Source: an uncultured Acidobacteriota bacterium (GTDB taxonomy: Bacteria > Acidobacteriota > Blastocatellia > RBC074). From it: 64,000 bases of DNA. The notes beneath the pieces are model-generated. The model ran no database searches, was not told the DNA's origin, and saw only the letters and a list, made by a program, of their open reading frames with translations. Numbering within the stretch: the first letter of the stretch is position 1; the number at the start of each line of letters is the position of its first letter. The translations under genes and the position numbers were made by a program. Positions 8,559 through 18,397 of this stretch are shown here, piece after piece. The stretch spans positions 186,001 through 250,000 of the forward strand of contig CADECP010000002.1 in NCBI GenBank assembly GCA_902825875.1, in the 5' to 3' direction.

Positions 8559-9296
8559 ATGTCAAATTACACAATGTCAGCAACAGAATTTTCCATTCTT
8601 TTCGGTCTTGGCCTGGTCAGCAGCCTGCACTGCGTACAAATGTGTGGACCTGTGGTTGTTTCATTCAGCCTATCCTCTGGCCGTCATACAGCAAGTCAGC
8701 AAGTCACCGCACATCTGTCGTACAACGTAGGTCGAGTAATCACCTACGGCCTCCTGGGCGCAGTTGCAGGCCTGACCGGCCAGGTTTTTGATTTGGCCGG
8801 GCGACTGGCTGGCGTCGAAAACATCGTTGCCATCGTTGCCGGAGCGTTGATGATCGTCGCCGGATTGTTGATGTTGGATTTATTGCCGCATCGCTGGTTG
8901 CAACGTTTCGATCCGCTCCGATACACCACAAAGCTGCTCCGTCCGCTTGGCAGTCGCATCACTTCGCCGACCATTGGCAGCAAATTCGTTCTTGGATTGA
9001 TGCTGGGCTTTTTGCCCTGCGGATTGATTTACGCTGCGCTGTTGAAAGCGATGGCGGCAGGCACAGTGCTTGCTGGGTCAATGACGATGATGGCGTTTGG
9101 ATTAGGAACTGTCGGCGCATTGTTTGCGCTGGGAGTGTTTTCATCGGCTTTTAGTGTGAAGTTGACGCGGTTGAATGCCAGCGGATGGGGAAGCCGATTG
9201 ACCGCTGTCAGTGTCGCGCTGCTCGGGGCAGTCTTGGTCTGGCGAGGCGTCATGCCTTTGATGGTTACGACCGAAGCAGCGAATTGTCATCATTGA
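8559..9296 (+). CDS. TauE/SafE- or UreH-like (DsbD_2-type) membrane protein
   Basis: Polytopic protein of 245 residues with about six helices. The N-terminal SLHCVQMCGP is the Cys-containing signature of the UreH/DsbD_2-like family, which is common beside ccoGHIS genes and is linked to copper handling or thiol transfer for oxidase assembly. ATG codons at 8535, 8559 and 8574 are in frame; 8535 lies inside a palindromic repeat, so 8559 is preferred, with low certainty. It is followed by ccoG. Confidence 0.82.
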   Translation: MSNYTMSATEFSILFGLGLVSSLHCVQMCGPVVVSFSLSSGRHTASQQVTAHLSYNVGRVITYGLLGAVAGLTGQVFDLAGRLAGVENIVAIVAGALMIVAGLLMLDLLPHRWLQRFDPLRYTTKLLRPLGSRITSPTIGSKFVLGLMLGFLPCGLIYAALLKAMAAGTVLAGSMTMMAFGLGTVGALFALGVFSSAFSVKLTRLNASGWGSRLTAVSVALLGAVLVWRGVMPLMVTTEAANCHH

Positions 9297-9388
9297 GTTT
9301 CACTTTCCTCCGCGACCGGCAAAGAGCTGGCGATTTCGCCACAACGCTCTTGCCGGTTGGGAGAGTCTTTTTCAAACAATCAAATGTT

Positions 9389-10807
9389 ATGAGCGTCAGC
9401 AGCCCAAACTTTTCCGCCGAGGGGGGCGTGGCTGGGCAAACCCCTTCGGTTATCAAACCGGTTCCGAAACCTGCCAATAAAACCGGCGGCAAACAGTTGC
9501 CTGTGTTGCCGTCGCAATCCACTTACCATAGTTATCGCCGAGCAATTCAATTCGCCTGCTTCCTGATTTTTGTCGTCTTGCCGTTTTTCAACGTCATGCG
9601 ATTCGACATTCCTCGCCAGCGGTTTTACTTCGCCGGTTATGAATTGTGGATCAGCGAATTCGGCATCCTGTTTTTCTCGTTGTTGTTTTTGCTGTACGTG
9701 ATTGCGGCGGCTTCGATGCTGTACGGCAGGATTTATTGCGGCTATTTCTGTCCGCAAATGATCTTCAGCGAAGCTTCACTGGCGGTCGAAGAACGCATCA
9801 GGAAATTCATCAACAAACGCTTCATCAAACTTCCGGCAAAGCGGCGGCAATTGATGAGCGGCATTTTGTTTTACGCCGTGATGCTGGCCGCGTCTGTGTT
9901 TCTGGCGTTCGTCTTCATTTCGTATTTTGTCGAACCGCGCGATTTACTGGGGAGATTGTTCACGCTGGACATTCGCACGGCGGGCGGAGTTGCCGGAGCC
10001 GCGACGACGCTGATTGTCTTTCTCGATTTCGCTTTCTTGCGGCAAACGTTTTGCAAAACGGTTTGTCCTTATGGGTATTTGCAGGGAATGTTCAGTGACA
10101 AGGAAACGCTGCTGGTGCAATACCGCGACGGCCAAGCCAAAGACAAAATTTGCATCGAATGCAAAAAGTGCGTCCGCGTTTGTCACATGGGCATAGACAT
10201 TCGGAACTCGCCGTATCAGATGGAATGTATTCACTGCGGCGAGTGCATTGACGCTTGCGAAGACGTGCTTGGCCGATTGGGCAAACCCGGTTTGATTCAT
10301 TACGCCTGGGGCGAAAAAGGCGAATTGCTGACCGACAAAAAGACGCCTCTGCTGAAACGGCTGGGACTGCGCGATGCCAAACGTGTGATCGTTTCGCTGG
10401 TGTTGCTGTTTTACGCTTCGGGATTGTTTGTGGTGCTTTCAATGCGTGACAACGTGTTGGTGAAAATCGCACCGATTCGCGCAGAGCTTTATCGGCTGGG
10501 CGACGATGGGCGCGTGTTCAACAAATTCCGAATGACCGTCGCCAATCGCCAAAGCAAAGACGCCGAACTAACACTCAAGCTGGAAAACCTGCCCGGCGCG
10601 CAGATCGAGTTGGAGCAACCGTTGAAGCTGAAGCCCGGCGAAGAACGGCAGCTTCAATTTGAAATCGTCTCGTTGCCGCAAGCCTTGCCGCCGGGCGTCA
10701 ACCATTTTGAAATTGTCAGCCGCGTCGAACCTAGCGGCGAAACCAGCACGACAAACATGACATTCATCACTCCGCCCAACGCTCCGACGGAAAGGAAACC
10801 GAAATGA
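9389..10807 (+). CDS. ccoG: Cytochrome c oxidase accessory protein CcoG (FixG/RdxA)
   Basis: Membrane iron-sulfur protein needed for cbb3 maturation; the family reduces Cu(II) for delivery to CuB. The ATG at 9389 begins a 472-residue product. After a Pro-rich leader come several helices, the motif YGRIYCGYFCPQ, and two [4Fe-4S] clusters from C255 (CIECKKCVRVC) and C280 (CIHCGECIDAC). A C-terminal Ig-like FixG_C domain follows a last helix. The stop overlaps the next ATG in ATGA (10804-10807), as expected of the ccoG-H-I order. Confidence 0.95.
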   Translation: MSVSSPNFSAEGGVAGQTPSVIKPVPKPANKTGGKQLPVLPSQSTYHSYRRAIQFACFLIFVVLPFFNVMRFDIPRQRFYFAGYELWISEFGILFFSLLFLLYVIAAASMLYGRIYCGYFCPQMIFSEASLAVEERIRKFINKRFIKLPAKRRQLMSGILFYAVMLAASVFLAFVFISYFVEPRDLLGRLFTLDIRTAGGVAGAATTLIVFLDFAFLRQTFCKTVCPYGYLQGMFSDKETLLVQYRDGQAKDKICIECKKCVRVCHMGIDIRNSPYQMECIHCGECIDACEDVLGRLGKPGLIHYAWGEKGELLTDKKTPLLKRLGLRDAKRVIVSLVLLFYASGLFVVLSMRDNVLVKIAPIRAELYRLGDDGRVFNKFRMTVANRQSKDAELTLKLENLPGAQIELEQPLKLKPGEERQLQFEIVSLPQALPPGVNHFEIVSRVEPSGETSTTNMTFITPPNAPTERKPK

Positions 10808-10992
10808 CAAAACGCATCGGCAAGTATTTGGCTCGCCAACAAGGAAAGATTCTGATGTTTTTGCTTGGGCTGGTGGTCGTGATTTTCATCGGCATTTTGG
10901 TGTCGGCGTACATCATCGCCAAACGCGCCAACCCGATCATTCTGGATGAAACCGGCAAACCGGTGAACGCTCAAACTACGAAAACATATTGA
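10804..10992 (+). CDS. Very small single-helix protein at the CcoH position
   Basis: The 62-residue product has a basic N-terminus and one membrane helix (about residues 16-38). It lies between ccoG and ccoI with ATGA overlap upstream and TGATG overlap downstream, exactly where ccoH/fixH normally is, but FixH is about 150 residues. It may be a minimal CcoH retaining only the helix, or an unrelated assembly peptide. The overlaps on both sides support that it is really translated. Confidence 0.72.
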   Translation: MTKRIGKYLARQQGKILMFLLGLVVVIFIGILVSAYIIAKRANPIILDETGKPVNAQTTKTY

Positions 10993-13520
10993 TGGCTGAG
11001 GCAAATAAAAACTGCGATCTGTGCGGCCTGAAGGTTGGCCGTCATCCGTTCGTGCGTTACTCCGATAGCGAAGAAAAATTCTTTTGCTGTCTGGGCTGCA
11101 TTAACGTCTACGTCATCTTGCTGGAAAGCGGGGTTATCGCCGCCGGTCAGGACGTGCGCGAAACCGAAGTCTTCAAACGCAGTTTGGCTCTGGGCTTGAT
11201 TGCGACTAGCGGCCAAACTGGAAAAGAGACGTTGCCGTCGATTCCCGCCGACGCGCCGATGCAAGAAGTCTTGCTGCAAGTTTCAGGCATGTGGTGTTCG
11301 TCGTGCGCGTGGTTGATCGAACACACACTGTTGAAAGAACGTGGCGTCATTTCCGCCGAAGCCTTCTTTTCTTCCGATCTGGTCAAGGTCAAATACTGCC
11401 CGCAATTTTTGCCGCCCGACCGTATTTCCGAACGCATCAGCCAACTCGGTTATAACGCCAGCGAATACACAGGCGAACACGATTCCGCAAACTCAGAGCG
11501 CCGCGATTTGCTGTTGCGATTGGGCATCAGCGGATTTTTGCAGATGAACGTTATGACGCTGAGCATGGCGTTGTATGTCGGTTACTTTGAAAAAATCTCT
11601 GACAGTGTCAGCCGATACTTGCCGTTTGTGTTGATGCTGTTGACGGCTCCGGTCGTGTTTTATTCGGCGATGCCGATTTTGCGATTGGCCTGGCGCGGAT
11701 TGGTCAACGGCCTTGTGCGTATGGAAACCTTGCTGGGATTGGGAATTCTGGCGGCATATTTTTACAGCGCGGCGCAGGCGTTTTTGGGCGGAACGCATTT
11801 TTACTTCGACACCGCTGGAGCGATTGTCACGTTGGTGTTGGTTGGCAAATTGATCGAGCGAGGCGCGAAAGAGCGGACTTCGCGTGCGGTTGCGTTGCTT
11901 TATCGAATGATGCCGAAGAAAGTCCGGTTGTTGGCGGCTGGGAGCGAAGAGAAATTCATTTCGGTGGACGCGCTTAATGTCGGTGATGTGTTCATCGTCA
12001 AAGCCGGAGAGCGAATTCCAGCCGATGGAACCTTGATCGAAGGCGTTTCGCATGCGGACGAATCGTTGCTGACCGGCGAATCGGCTCCGGTTGAAAAACG
12101 GCCTGGCAGTCAGGTGGTTGCCGGAAGTCTGAACACGGGCAACGTGATTCAGGTTCGCGCGGAAAAAGTCGGCGATGATGCGACGTTGGCGCAGATCATA
12201 CGTTTGGTGGAGCAGGCGTTGAGCAGCAAATCTTCGCTGGAGCGCACGGTGGATAAAGTTTCGCGTGTGTTCGTTCCCAGCGTGATCGTCTTTGCCGCGT
12301 TGACGTTTTTGGTTTGCTGGCTGGGCGGATTTACGGCTTCGGACGAGGCATTGATGCGGGCGATTACTGTGTTGGTGATTGCTTGTCCGTGCGCGTTGGG
12401 AATGGCGACTCCGTTGGCGCTGACTGCTGCGATTGGTTCGGCTTCGCAACGCGGAATTCTGGTCAGCGACAGTCGAGTGCTGGAAACTATTCGCCGGGTG
12501 GACACGGTCGTTTTTGATAAAACTGGCACGATTACCGAAGGCAACTTTGCGCTGTTGGAGTTTGAATTGCTTCCCCAACTGGGAGCAGACGCCATCGGCG
12601 CAGTGCAACGGTTTTCAGGCTTTTCAACGGTTCCGCCGCACTCGTTGCGCTTTACCGGAGAAAACAGACGTGATTTGAACGAAGAGGCATTGCAGTTGGT
12701 GGCGTCGCTCGAACGATATTCAGAGCATCCGCTGGGAATGTCTGTTTTGAAGTTTGCCGAAAAAGCCGGAGTGACGCTGTTTGAAGCGCGAGATGTCGAG
12801 ATTCGCAAAGGGCTTGGTTTGGTAGGAAATGTTGCCGGCCATTCGGTCTTTGTCGGCAACCGACGATTGATGGAAGAGCAGTGCGTTCCTGGCCGAATCG
12901 TTGAATTGCCGGAAACTCAGAAGCAGGCGACGCGAACGGTCGCTTATTTCGGATGGGATGGCCAGGTGCGCGGGGCAATGGAATTTGGTGATCGCATTCG
13001 TGAAGACGCCGCCGATGTTATTCGTGATCTGAAACAACGAAATGTCAGAACGATGATCGTTTCCGGCGATTCGTATGCGGCGACTTCGTGTGTGGCCGAA
13101 ACAGTCGGAGCAGATGGGTTTATCGCTGAAGCATTGCCGAGCGACAAAACTTCGATCATTGCGACTTTACAAAAACAGGGCAAGGTTTTGGCAATGATTG
13201 GCGATGGAATCAATGATGCTCCGGCATTGGCTCAAGCCAATTTGGGAATTGCAATTGGCTCGGGGACAGACATCGCCATGCGGGCTGCCGCCATAGTGTT
13301 GATGAGCAATGCAATCAGCAAACTTCCAGCGGTTTTTGATTTGGCCAATACTACTTGGCGCATTGTCAGGCAAAATCTCTTCTGGGCATTTTTCTACAAC
13401 ACCGTCGGAATCAGTCTGGCGGTGACAGGAATTTTGAATCCAATTATTGCCGCCGGAGCCATGTTGCTTTCCAGCCTTTCCGTGATCGGCAACTCCTTAC
13501 GACTAAGCTCTAAAAAATGA
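10992..13520 (+). CDS. ccoI: Copper-translocating P1B-type ATPase CcoI (FixI)
   Basis: Exports Cu(I) for insertion into cbb3 oxidase. From the ATG at 10992 (842 residues): an N-terminal Cys-rich metal-binding domain (CDLCGLK, then CCLGC), an HMA domain with C102-x2-C105, membrane helices, the CPC transport motif at C465, the phosphorylation motif DKTGT at 509 and GDGINDAP at 737. A TTG three bases upstream is less likely than this ATG, which overlaps the previous stop (TGATG). It ends the oxidase locus, converging on the FN3-CAP genes. Confidence 0.95.
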   Translation: MAEANKNCDLCGLKVGRHPFVRYSDSEEKFFCCLGCINVYVILLESGVIAAGQDVRETEVFKRSLALGLIATSGQTGKETLPSIPADAPMQEVLLQVSGMWCSSCAWLIEHTLLKERGVISAEAFFSSDLVKVKYCPQFLPPDRISERISQLGYNASEYTGEHDSANSERRDLLLRLGISGFLQMNVMTLSMALYVGYFEKISDSVSRYLPFVLMLLTAPVVFYSAMPILRLAWRGLVNGLVRMETLLGLGILAAYFYSAAQAFLGGTHFYFDTAGAIVTLVLVGKLIERGAKERTSRAVALLYRMMPKKVRLLAAGSEEKFISVDALNVGDVFIVKAGERIPADGTLIEGVSHADESLLTGESAPVEKRPGSQVVAGSLNTGNVIQVRAEKVGDDATLAQIIRLVEQALSSKSSLERTVDKVSRVFVPSVIVFAALTFLVCWLGGFTASDEALMRAITVLVIACPCALGMATPLALTAAIGSASQRGILVSDSRVLETIRRVDTVVFDKTGTITEGNFALLEFELLPQLGADAIGAVQRFSGFSTVPPHSLRFTGENRRDLNEEALQLVASLERYSEHPLGMSVLKFAEKAGVTLFEARDVEIRKGLGLVGNVAGHSVFVGNRRLMEEQCVPGRIVELPETQKQATRTVAYFGWDGQVRGAMEFGDRIREDAADVIRDLKQRNVRTMIVSGDSYAATSCVAETVGADGFIAEALPSDKTSIIATLQKQGKVLAMIGDGINDAPALAQANLGIAIGSGTDIAMRAAAIVLMSNAISKLPAVFDLANTTWRIVRQNLFWAFFYNTVGISLAVTGILNPIIAAGAMLLSSLSVIGNSLRLSSKK

Positions 13521-13521
13521 A

Positions 13522-13555
13522 ATCGCCGCAACAGGAAGAGTCCCGTTGCGGCGAT
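13522..13555. terminator. Bidirectional terminator hairpin
   Basis: The perfect 11-bp arms ATCGCCGCAAC (13522-13532) and GTTGCGGCGAT (13545-13555) lie in the 59-bp gap between convergent genes. T-tracts are weak on the plus side, and TTTCATTTTTTAG follows on the minus side. Confidence 0.7.
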
Positions 13556-13579
13556 GTTTGATCCGAATGTCGGATTGGT

Positions 13580-15565
13580 TTACGGATTGGTTTGCGGGCA
13601 AGACGTACAACGCATTGCCGACGGGAACGATGGCGCAGGAGTGTAGAAGAATCCTGGACCCGGCAAGAAGATCAGGTAGGGATCATCTTTCGGATTGCCA
13701 TCGGCTTTGATTCCTTTGAAGAAGTCTCCGCCGTCTTCCACGTAGAAGGTCATAACTCCAGGAGCCGCGTGAACTCGGAAAGTCGCCGCCGTTTTTCCGT
13801 TATCGCGGAAAAACGTGATGATTTCTTCGTCGCGCCCGGCGTCATGCACCCATTTCCAGGTTCCGGCTTCAGCAGGAACCGGGTCTTGATAGGTTTTGTA
13901 ACCTTGCGAAACCCACGTGCCGTCTTCGTTGATGAGCAACGACATGGTGAAATCGGTCATGTCGAATTTGTCAGGCGAATTGAAATGCACGATACCTTTC
14001 GAATTGACCTGATAAGCAACGTGCCAATGTCCAACCATGTTTTCCGGCAATGAATTTTCGCGCAGGCTACGATTGCCAGCCGGTGCGGGATCGCGCCAGC
14101 ATTCCTTGGTTTCCAGGTCGCAATGAACCGGGTTGTAAGGTTTGCCGTCGTCACCATAGCCGCTGAATTTGGCTCTGGCCGCCAGAGCATCCGCCGGCGG
14201 ACGAGTGCGGATACGTTCGTTGCCATCAACACGCCCGTCGGTGTCTTCGCCGGGTAACGGGATGGTTTTATCCCAGTAATTGGCGAAATCCAGAACCCAG
14301 TAATAAGTTCCTTCATTGTATGCGCGACCAACGCCCACGACTTTCCACTCCGGTCGGAGCAGAATGTCTATGTTTTCGTTGTTTTGCGACGTGGAGTCGA
14401 AGAACGTTTCCAGGTCAACAATTCTGGTGGCAAGTGCCAGAGTGTCGAATTTCGTTTCCTCAAGTTTGGGGAAGCCGAACGCACGAGCACGCATGAACAC
14501 TCCGAACCCGTTTGAATCGAATTTGCTGACTTCGCTTCTCGACGCAAGGTCTTTACCAAAAGAATCGGCGGCCATTGTCAGGCTAATCGAAGCGCGAACC
14601 GGACCAACTCCTCTCGAAGCTCTAAACTTGTTCAAGAAGTAAAGAAATTCATCTTCCTGGTCATCCAACGGAATGGCCGTGCCGATTCCGCCAGCGGGCA
14701 GGTCAAACGGAATTCCCGGTTTCGGACGCAAACCTTCATACCGTCTGCGCGGATTCGGATCAGCGCCGTCCGGTGTTGTCGCCATCGCCGTGTTTGACGG
14801 CGCTGACAGGTTCGCACTGTGGCTATTTTGGTTGTACTTCATGTGGTAGTAGTAAGTTGTGCGCGGTTTCAAATCCGCATCAACATACCGATTAAGATTG
14901 GAGCCGATGGCTCCGATCATCACGAAGTTTTTCGGATCGTCCGACGATGCACGAAAGATGCGAATAGATGCGACATGCGAAAGGCTCGGAATCGCCCAGC
15001 GCAACTCAATTTCATTCGCTGAAATTGCCTTTGCTGACAAGGTCTGGATCACGTTGCCCGATGATGAATCTCCAGTTGTTATTTTGGGTTCATCGGTCGG
15101 GTTTTGTGAATTTGGCCCGCCACCTGAGCCGGCAACAAGTGTCGTCGCACGAGCTGCGTTCGACGGTGCTGACAGCATGGCTGGCTTTTTGTCCTGGGTC
15201 TGAATGCGATAGAGCCAAGTGCTTTTCGCTTTCAGGCCGGAGTCAATGTAGCTCAAGGCGTTTGGTGGTAAAGAGGTGAGAAATACGAAGTTGTCCGGAG
15301 TGACGTAATGCGCACGGTAAATACGAATTCCAGCATTTACTCCGGGGTTGTTAATGCGCCAGCTCAAACGGATTTGCGAATCTGAGATGGGCAAGGCTTC
15401 AAGTTCAATTGTTTGCGGCCTTTTGCCGCCAACCTGCGCTGATACGGGGGTATTTGAACCAAGAACGATCAAGCAGTTCAGCAACAAAGCAGCAACCAAC
15501 ACAATAGAGAATTTCCGATTGATTTGTTTTTCGTGTCCAGAGGGATAAGTGTTACGAGGCACCAT
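13580..15565 (-). CDS. Secreted FN3-FN3-CAP-like protein, paralogue 1
   Basis: The start at 15565 is set by AAGGAG seven bases upstream; the product is 661 residues. There is a membrane/signal segment at about residues 18-40, two fibronectin type III-like domains (about 50-140 and 165-270), then a CAP/SCP-like region (about 300-440) and a C-terminal beta-rich domain. The CAP signature is altered: the usual catalytic His position reads SKFDSNG, so the metal site is probably absent. The C-terminus has CTSCPQ. It shares domain order and much sequence with the gene at 16328-18397. An extracellular binding or surface role is inferred; the function is unknown. Confidence 0.82.
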   Translation of the reverse strand: MVPRNTYPSGHEKQINRKFSIVLVAALLLNCLIVLGSNTPVSAQVGGKRPQTIELEALPISDSQIRLSWRINNPGVNAGIRIYRAHYVTPDNFVFLTSLPPNALSYIDSGLKAKSTWLYRIQTQDKKPAMLSAPSNAARATTLVAGSGGGPNSQNPTDEPKITTGDSSSGNVIQTLSAKAISANEIELRWAIPSLSHVASIRIFRASSDDPKNFVMIGAIGSNLNRYVDADLKPRTTYYYHMKYNQNSHSANLSAPSNTAMATTPDGADPNPRRRYEGLRPKPGIPFDLPAGGIGTAIPLDDQEDEFLYFLNKFRASRGVGPVRASISLTMAADSFGKDLASRSEVSKFDSNGFGVFMRARAFGFPKLEETKFDTLALATRIVDLETFFDSTSQNNENIDILLRPEWKVVGVGRAYNEGTYYWVLDFANYWDKTIPLPGEDTDGRVDGNERIRTRPPADALAARAKFSGYGDDGKPYNPVHCDLETKECWRDPAPAGNRSLRENSLPENMVGHWHVAYQVNSKGIVHFNSPDKFDMTDFTMSLLINEDGTWVSQGYKTYQDPVPAEAGTWKWVHDAGRDEEIITFFRDNGKTAATFRVHAAPGVMTFYVEDGGDFFKGIKADGNPKDDPYLIFLPGPGFFYTPAPSFPSAMRCTSCPQTNP

Positions 15566-16327
15566 GATTCTTCTCCTTATACAGGAAAACACCACTGTCT
15601 TCCTGACTTACAAACCTTAGATTTATTGCTAGTTTCGTATCAGGCAGACAAATTGAACTCTAGGTGCAAAGATCAATCAGGACTGCCATACACGACGGCC
15701 ATTGCTATTTCGTAGGTGACTTTAGATCAGCAACAAAATAGCTCTGACCTGGCTAACTGAAGCAAAGTTGGGAGGGGAGTCAGGCGAAAACGCAAAGCTC
15801 GCATAAGCTCACGCTTTTGCCTGCTGGAGCAACTTCAGATCACAAAAACTGTGAACGCCAGCTAGCAAGTCGGCAAGGTTAGTATGTTGAGTAGCTGTAT
15901 TACTTTCAGATGTTTGTTTAAGAAGGGAACCGGAAGACAGGCGTCGAACAATGATTCGGGGCACCATGACTCAAGTCACCATCTTGTGCGAATTAGCTGT
16001 ATTGTTTCGATCAACCTGATGAAAGCACTGAAAATTAAGTGCTCAACTTTAGGGATTCGGGGATGATGCCGTTGATCGTTTGCTAAGGTACAGCTAGTTT
16101 TGGGATGCACGAATCTAATACTATGCGCCAGGCAAAACTGTCAAGCGTAAAATTAGAAAACAGCTACTCAATTAATTACCAGACTGACTTTGCTGCTGAA
16201 TTTTTTCAACATTGACCGCGGATATTTGCGTACCGCGGGGTTGGGCAAGGCACGCAACCTCAATTTTATGTTGAGATTTTCACGCTGATTGAATTTGCGC
16301 GCCTTGCAGGATTGCGAACTTGGACAA
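15566..16327. other. Gene-free spacer between FN3-CAP paralogues
   Basis: I see no convincing coding sequence, RNA gene or family A/B palindrome here. It is more A/T-rich than the genes and holds the promoter region of the 13580-15565 gene. The string TGTCAAGC followed by an A-rich ATTAG (16139-16154) has a similar counterpart at 19135-19152, upstream of the second paralogue, which fits duplication of gene plus leader. Confidence 0.5.
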
Positions 16328-18397
16328 TTAGAACGGCGCATGTGGCGCGTTAAAGTATCCAATTCCGGGATGAAGTATGAGTTGCGGATCGTCTGCTGGG
16401 TTGTTGTCGGCAGCAAATCCTCTTAGAAAGCTTTGCATTGTCGCTCCGCCTTCGACGGCGAAGAGGGTTAAAACTCCTCGCGCGGCGTGAACGCGTATGG
16501 TTGCGGACGGTTTTCCAGAACGATGAAATGTGACGATTTCTTCATCGCGTGCAGCGTCGTGAACCGATGTCCAAGTGCCGCTTTCGGTCGGAGTCGGAAC
16601 CTGATAAGCGCGATAGCCTTTGCTTGTCCAGGTTCCGTTGGCATTAATCCAGTATGTGATTGTAAATCCAGTAGCGTCCCAACCGCTGTAATCGTTGTAA
16701 TGAACAACTCCGTTGGGCGAAATCGAATACTGAATATGCCAGGTTCCGGTCAGGTTATCCGGTAAAGAAGGTTGTAAGAGACTTGGGTTTCCCTGTGGCG
16801 GCTCGTCTTTCCAGCACCTGTCTCGCAATCCGCCAGGGGCGTCCATATCGCAATGCAATGCGCTGTACCATTCGCCGTCATCGCCGTAACTGGAAAAGCG
16901 ATGCCCGGCAGCAATGGCCGCGCTTGGTGGGCGAGTGCGAATCCAGTCGTTGCCATCAATGCGTCCGTCTTCATCTTCTCCGGGAACAGGAATGGTTTTG
17001 TCCCAGAAGCCCGCAAATTCAACTACCCAATACCAGCGGCCAGTGGCAGAGTTTAAGCTGCGACCGATTCCAGCTACTTTCCAGGCAGGCGTAAGCAGAA
17101 CATTGTTGTCTTGAGGAGAAGCTTTCCACACATTTAACACTTGTTGTGCGGTCAGGTTTCCAGATGCGACGACTACTTCAAAAGTGGTGGCTAGTTGGTA
17201 GCCAAACGCACGTGCTCGCGCCTCGACGCTTCGTCCGACGCTGTCAACTTTGCTTACGGTATTACGAACAGCTAAGTCCTGGCTTAAAAAATCGCTGGAT
17301 TGTGTTAGTGCAATCGAAGGCCGAATTGGTCCTAAGTATCTGGTTCCACGATATTCGCTAATCAGCCTAACCAATTCTTTTTCCTCTGCGTCCAACGGAA
17401 TCGGGCCAGTCGGAGTGATTGGGTTTGGAGTCGGCGACGGTGTCGGTAGCGGAGTTGGCGTCGGCGTTGGCGTTGGCACAGGCGTTGGTGTTGCTTGCGG
17501 AGTTGGAGTTGGAGTTGGCGATCCTCCCAAAGTCGTCGCTTTGGCCGTGTTAGACGGTGGGGACAACAGCACTCCGCTGACAGGCCATTTGATTTGATAC
17601 AGATACGTCGTGTTTGGAGTTAATCCTGAATCAACAAACCGCCCAGGCAAGACACTGGTCGCCGTCAGAAAAGTGAAGTTTAGAGGATCAGCGGCGGTCG
17701 TTCTGTAAATTCTGACGCTGGTGATGCGCCGCGTGGTCGGTATTCTCCAAAACAATTCGATCTGTGTTGTAGAAACTGTACGAGCCGAAAGCACCTCATT
17801 GCCGGTCGGTGGTGTACCGGCAGGGTCAGGAGTCGGCGTCGGAAGCGGAGTCGGCGTTGCCACCGGAGTCGGTGTCCCTGTTGGAGTTGCAACAGGTGTT
17901 GGCGTTGGCATTGGGCCGCCGCCGGTTCCGGGCATTCTTACCGAAACAGTATTGGAAGGGCTGGATAATAAAACTCCGCCTGCTGCAACTGTTTTGATCT
18001 GATAGAAGTAGGTTCTGCCTGGAATAAGTCCTTGATCCGAATAATTTCGAACATTTGAAGCTAGCGATGCGGCCATTTCAAAGTTTTGCGGGTTATCCTC
18101 GCGTGCGCGATAAACTCTGACAGAAGAAATCGAACCTGGATTGGTAATGTCCCAGGACAGCCTCACCTGAGTTGGTGGCGTTATTGACGCAGAAAGATTG
18201 ATAGATTGAACGGCGTGTGCTGAGACACCGGTAAATAAGGCGGCGAGGTTTCCAAACATGAGTGAAACGCTCAGCGCCATTGTTAGCAAATGTGATAACT
18301 CCGCCCCTAGCCATCTCGACACTCTGCTCGCTCTCAGGCGACCAGGGTAGGTTGAAGTTATATTTGATGATAGCTGGTATTGAATCTTTGGCACCAT
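16328..18397 (-). CDS. Secreted FN3-FN3-CAP-like protein, paralogue 2 with Pro/Thr-rich linkers
   Basis: The 689-residue product starts at an ATG preceded by AAAGGAA. It has a signal/hydrophobic segment at about residues 38-62, an FN3-like domain, a first Thr-Pro repeat linker, a second FN3-like domain, a second Thr-Pro linker, a CAP-like domain and the same C-terminal beta domain as the neighbour. The CAP His is again replaced (SKVDSVG). The linkers are encoded by short tandem DNA repeats (about 17420-17520 and 17820-17925). Such linkers are typical of extracellular modular proteins. It probably arose by tandem duplication with the gene at 13580-15565. Confidence 0.82.
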   Translation of the reverse strand: MVPKIQYQLSSNITSTYPGRLRASRVSRWLGAELSHLLTMALSVSLMFGNLAALFTGVSAHAVQSINLSASITPPTQVRLSWDITNPGSISSVRVYRAREDNPQNFEMAASLASNVRNYSDQGLIPGRTYFYQIKTVAAGGVLLSSPSNTVSVRMPGTGGGPMPTPTPVATPTGTPTPVATPTPLPTPTPDPAGTPPTGNEVLSARTVSTTQIELFWRIPTTRRITSVRIYRTTAADPLNFTFLTATSVLPGRFVDSGLTPNTTYLYQIKWPVSGVLLSPPSNTAKATTLGGSPTPTPTPQATPTPVPTPTPTPTPLPTPSPTPNPITPTGPIPLDAEEKELVRLISEYRGTRYLGPIRPSIALTQSSDFLSQDLAVRNTVSKVDSVGRSVEARARAFGYQLATTFEVVVASGNLTAQQVLNVWKASPQDNNVLLTPAWKVAGIGRSLNSATGRWYWVVEFAGFWDKTIPVPGEDEDGRIDGNDWIRTRPPSAAIAAGHRFSSYGDDGEWYSALHCDMDAPGGLRDRCWKDEPPQGNPSLLQPSLPDNLTGTWHIQYSISPNGVVHYNDYSGWDATGFTITYWINANGTWTSKGYRAYQVPTPTESGTWTSVHDAARDEEIVTFHRSGKPSATIRVHAARGVLTLFAVEGGATMQSFLRGFAADNNPADDPQLILHPGIGYFNAPHAPF

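Noticed and set aside
11493-12608. 371-codon minus-strand frame over ccoI
   Set aside because: Antisense shadow of the copper ATPase; low-complexity Gln/Arg/His-rich translation with no domain.
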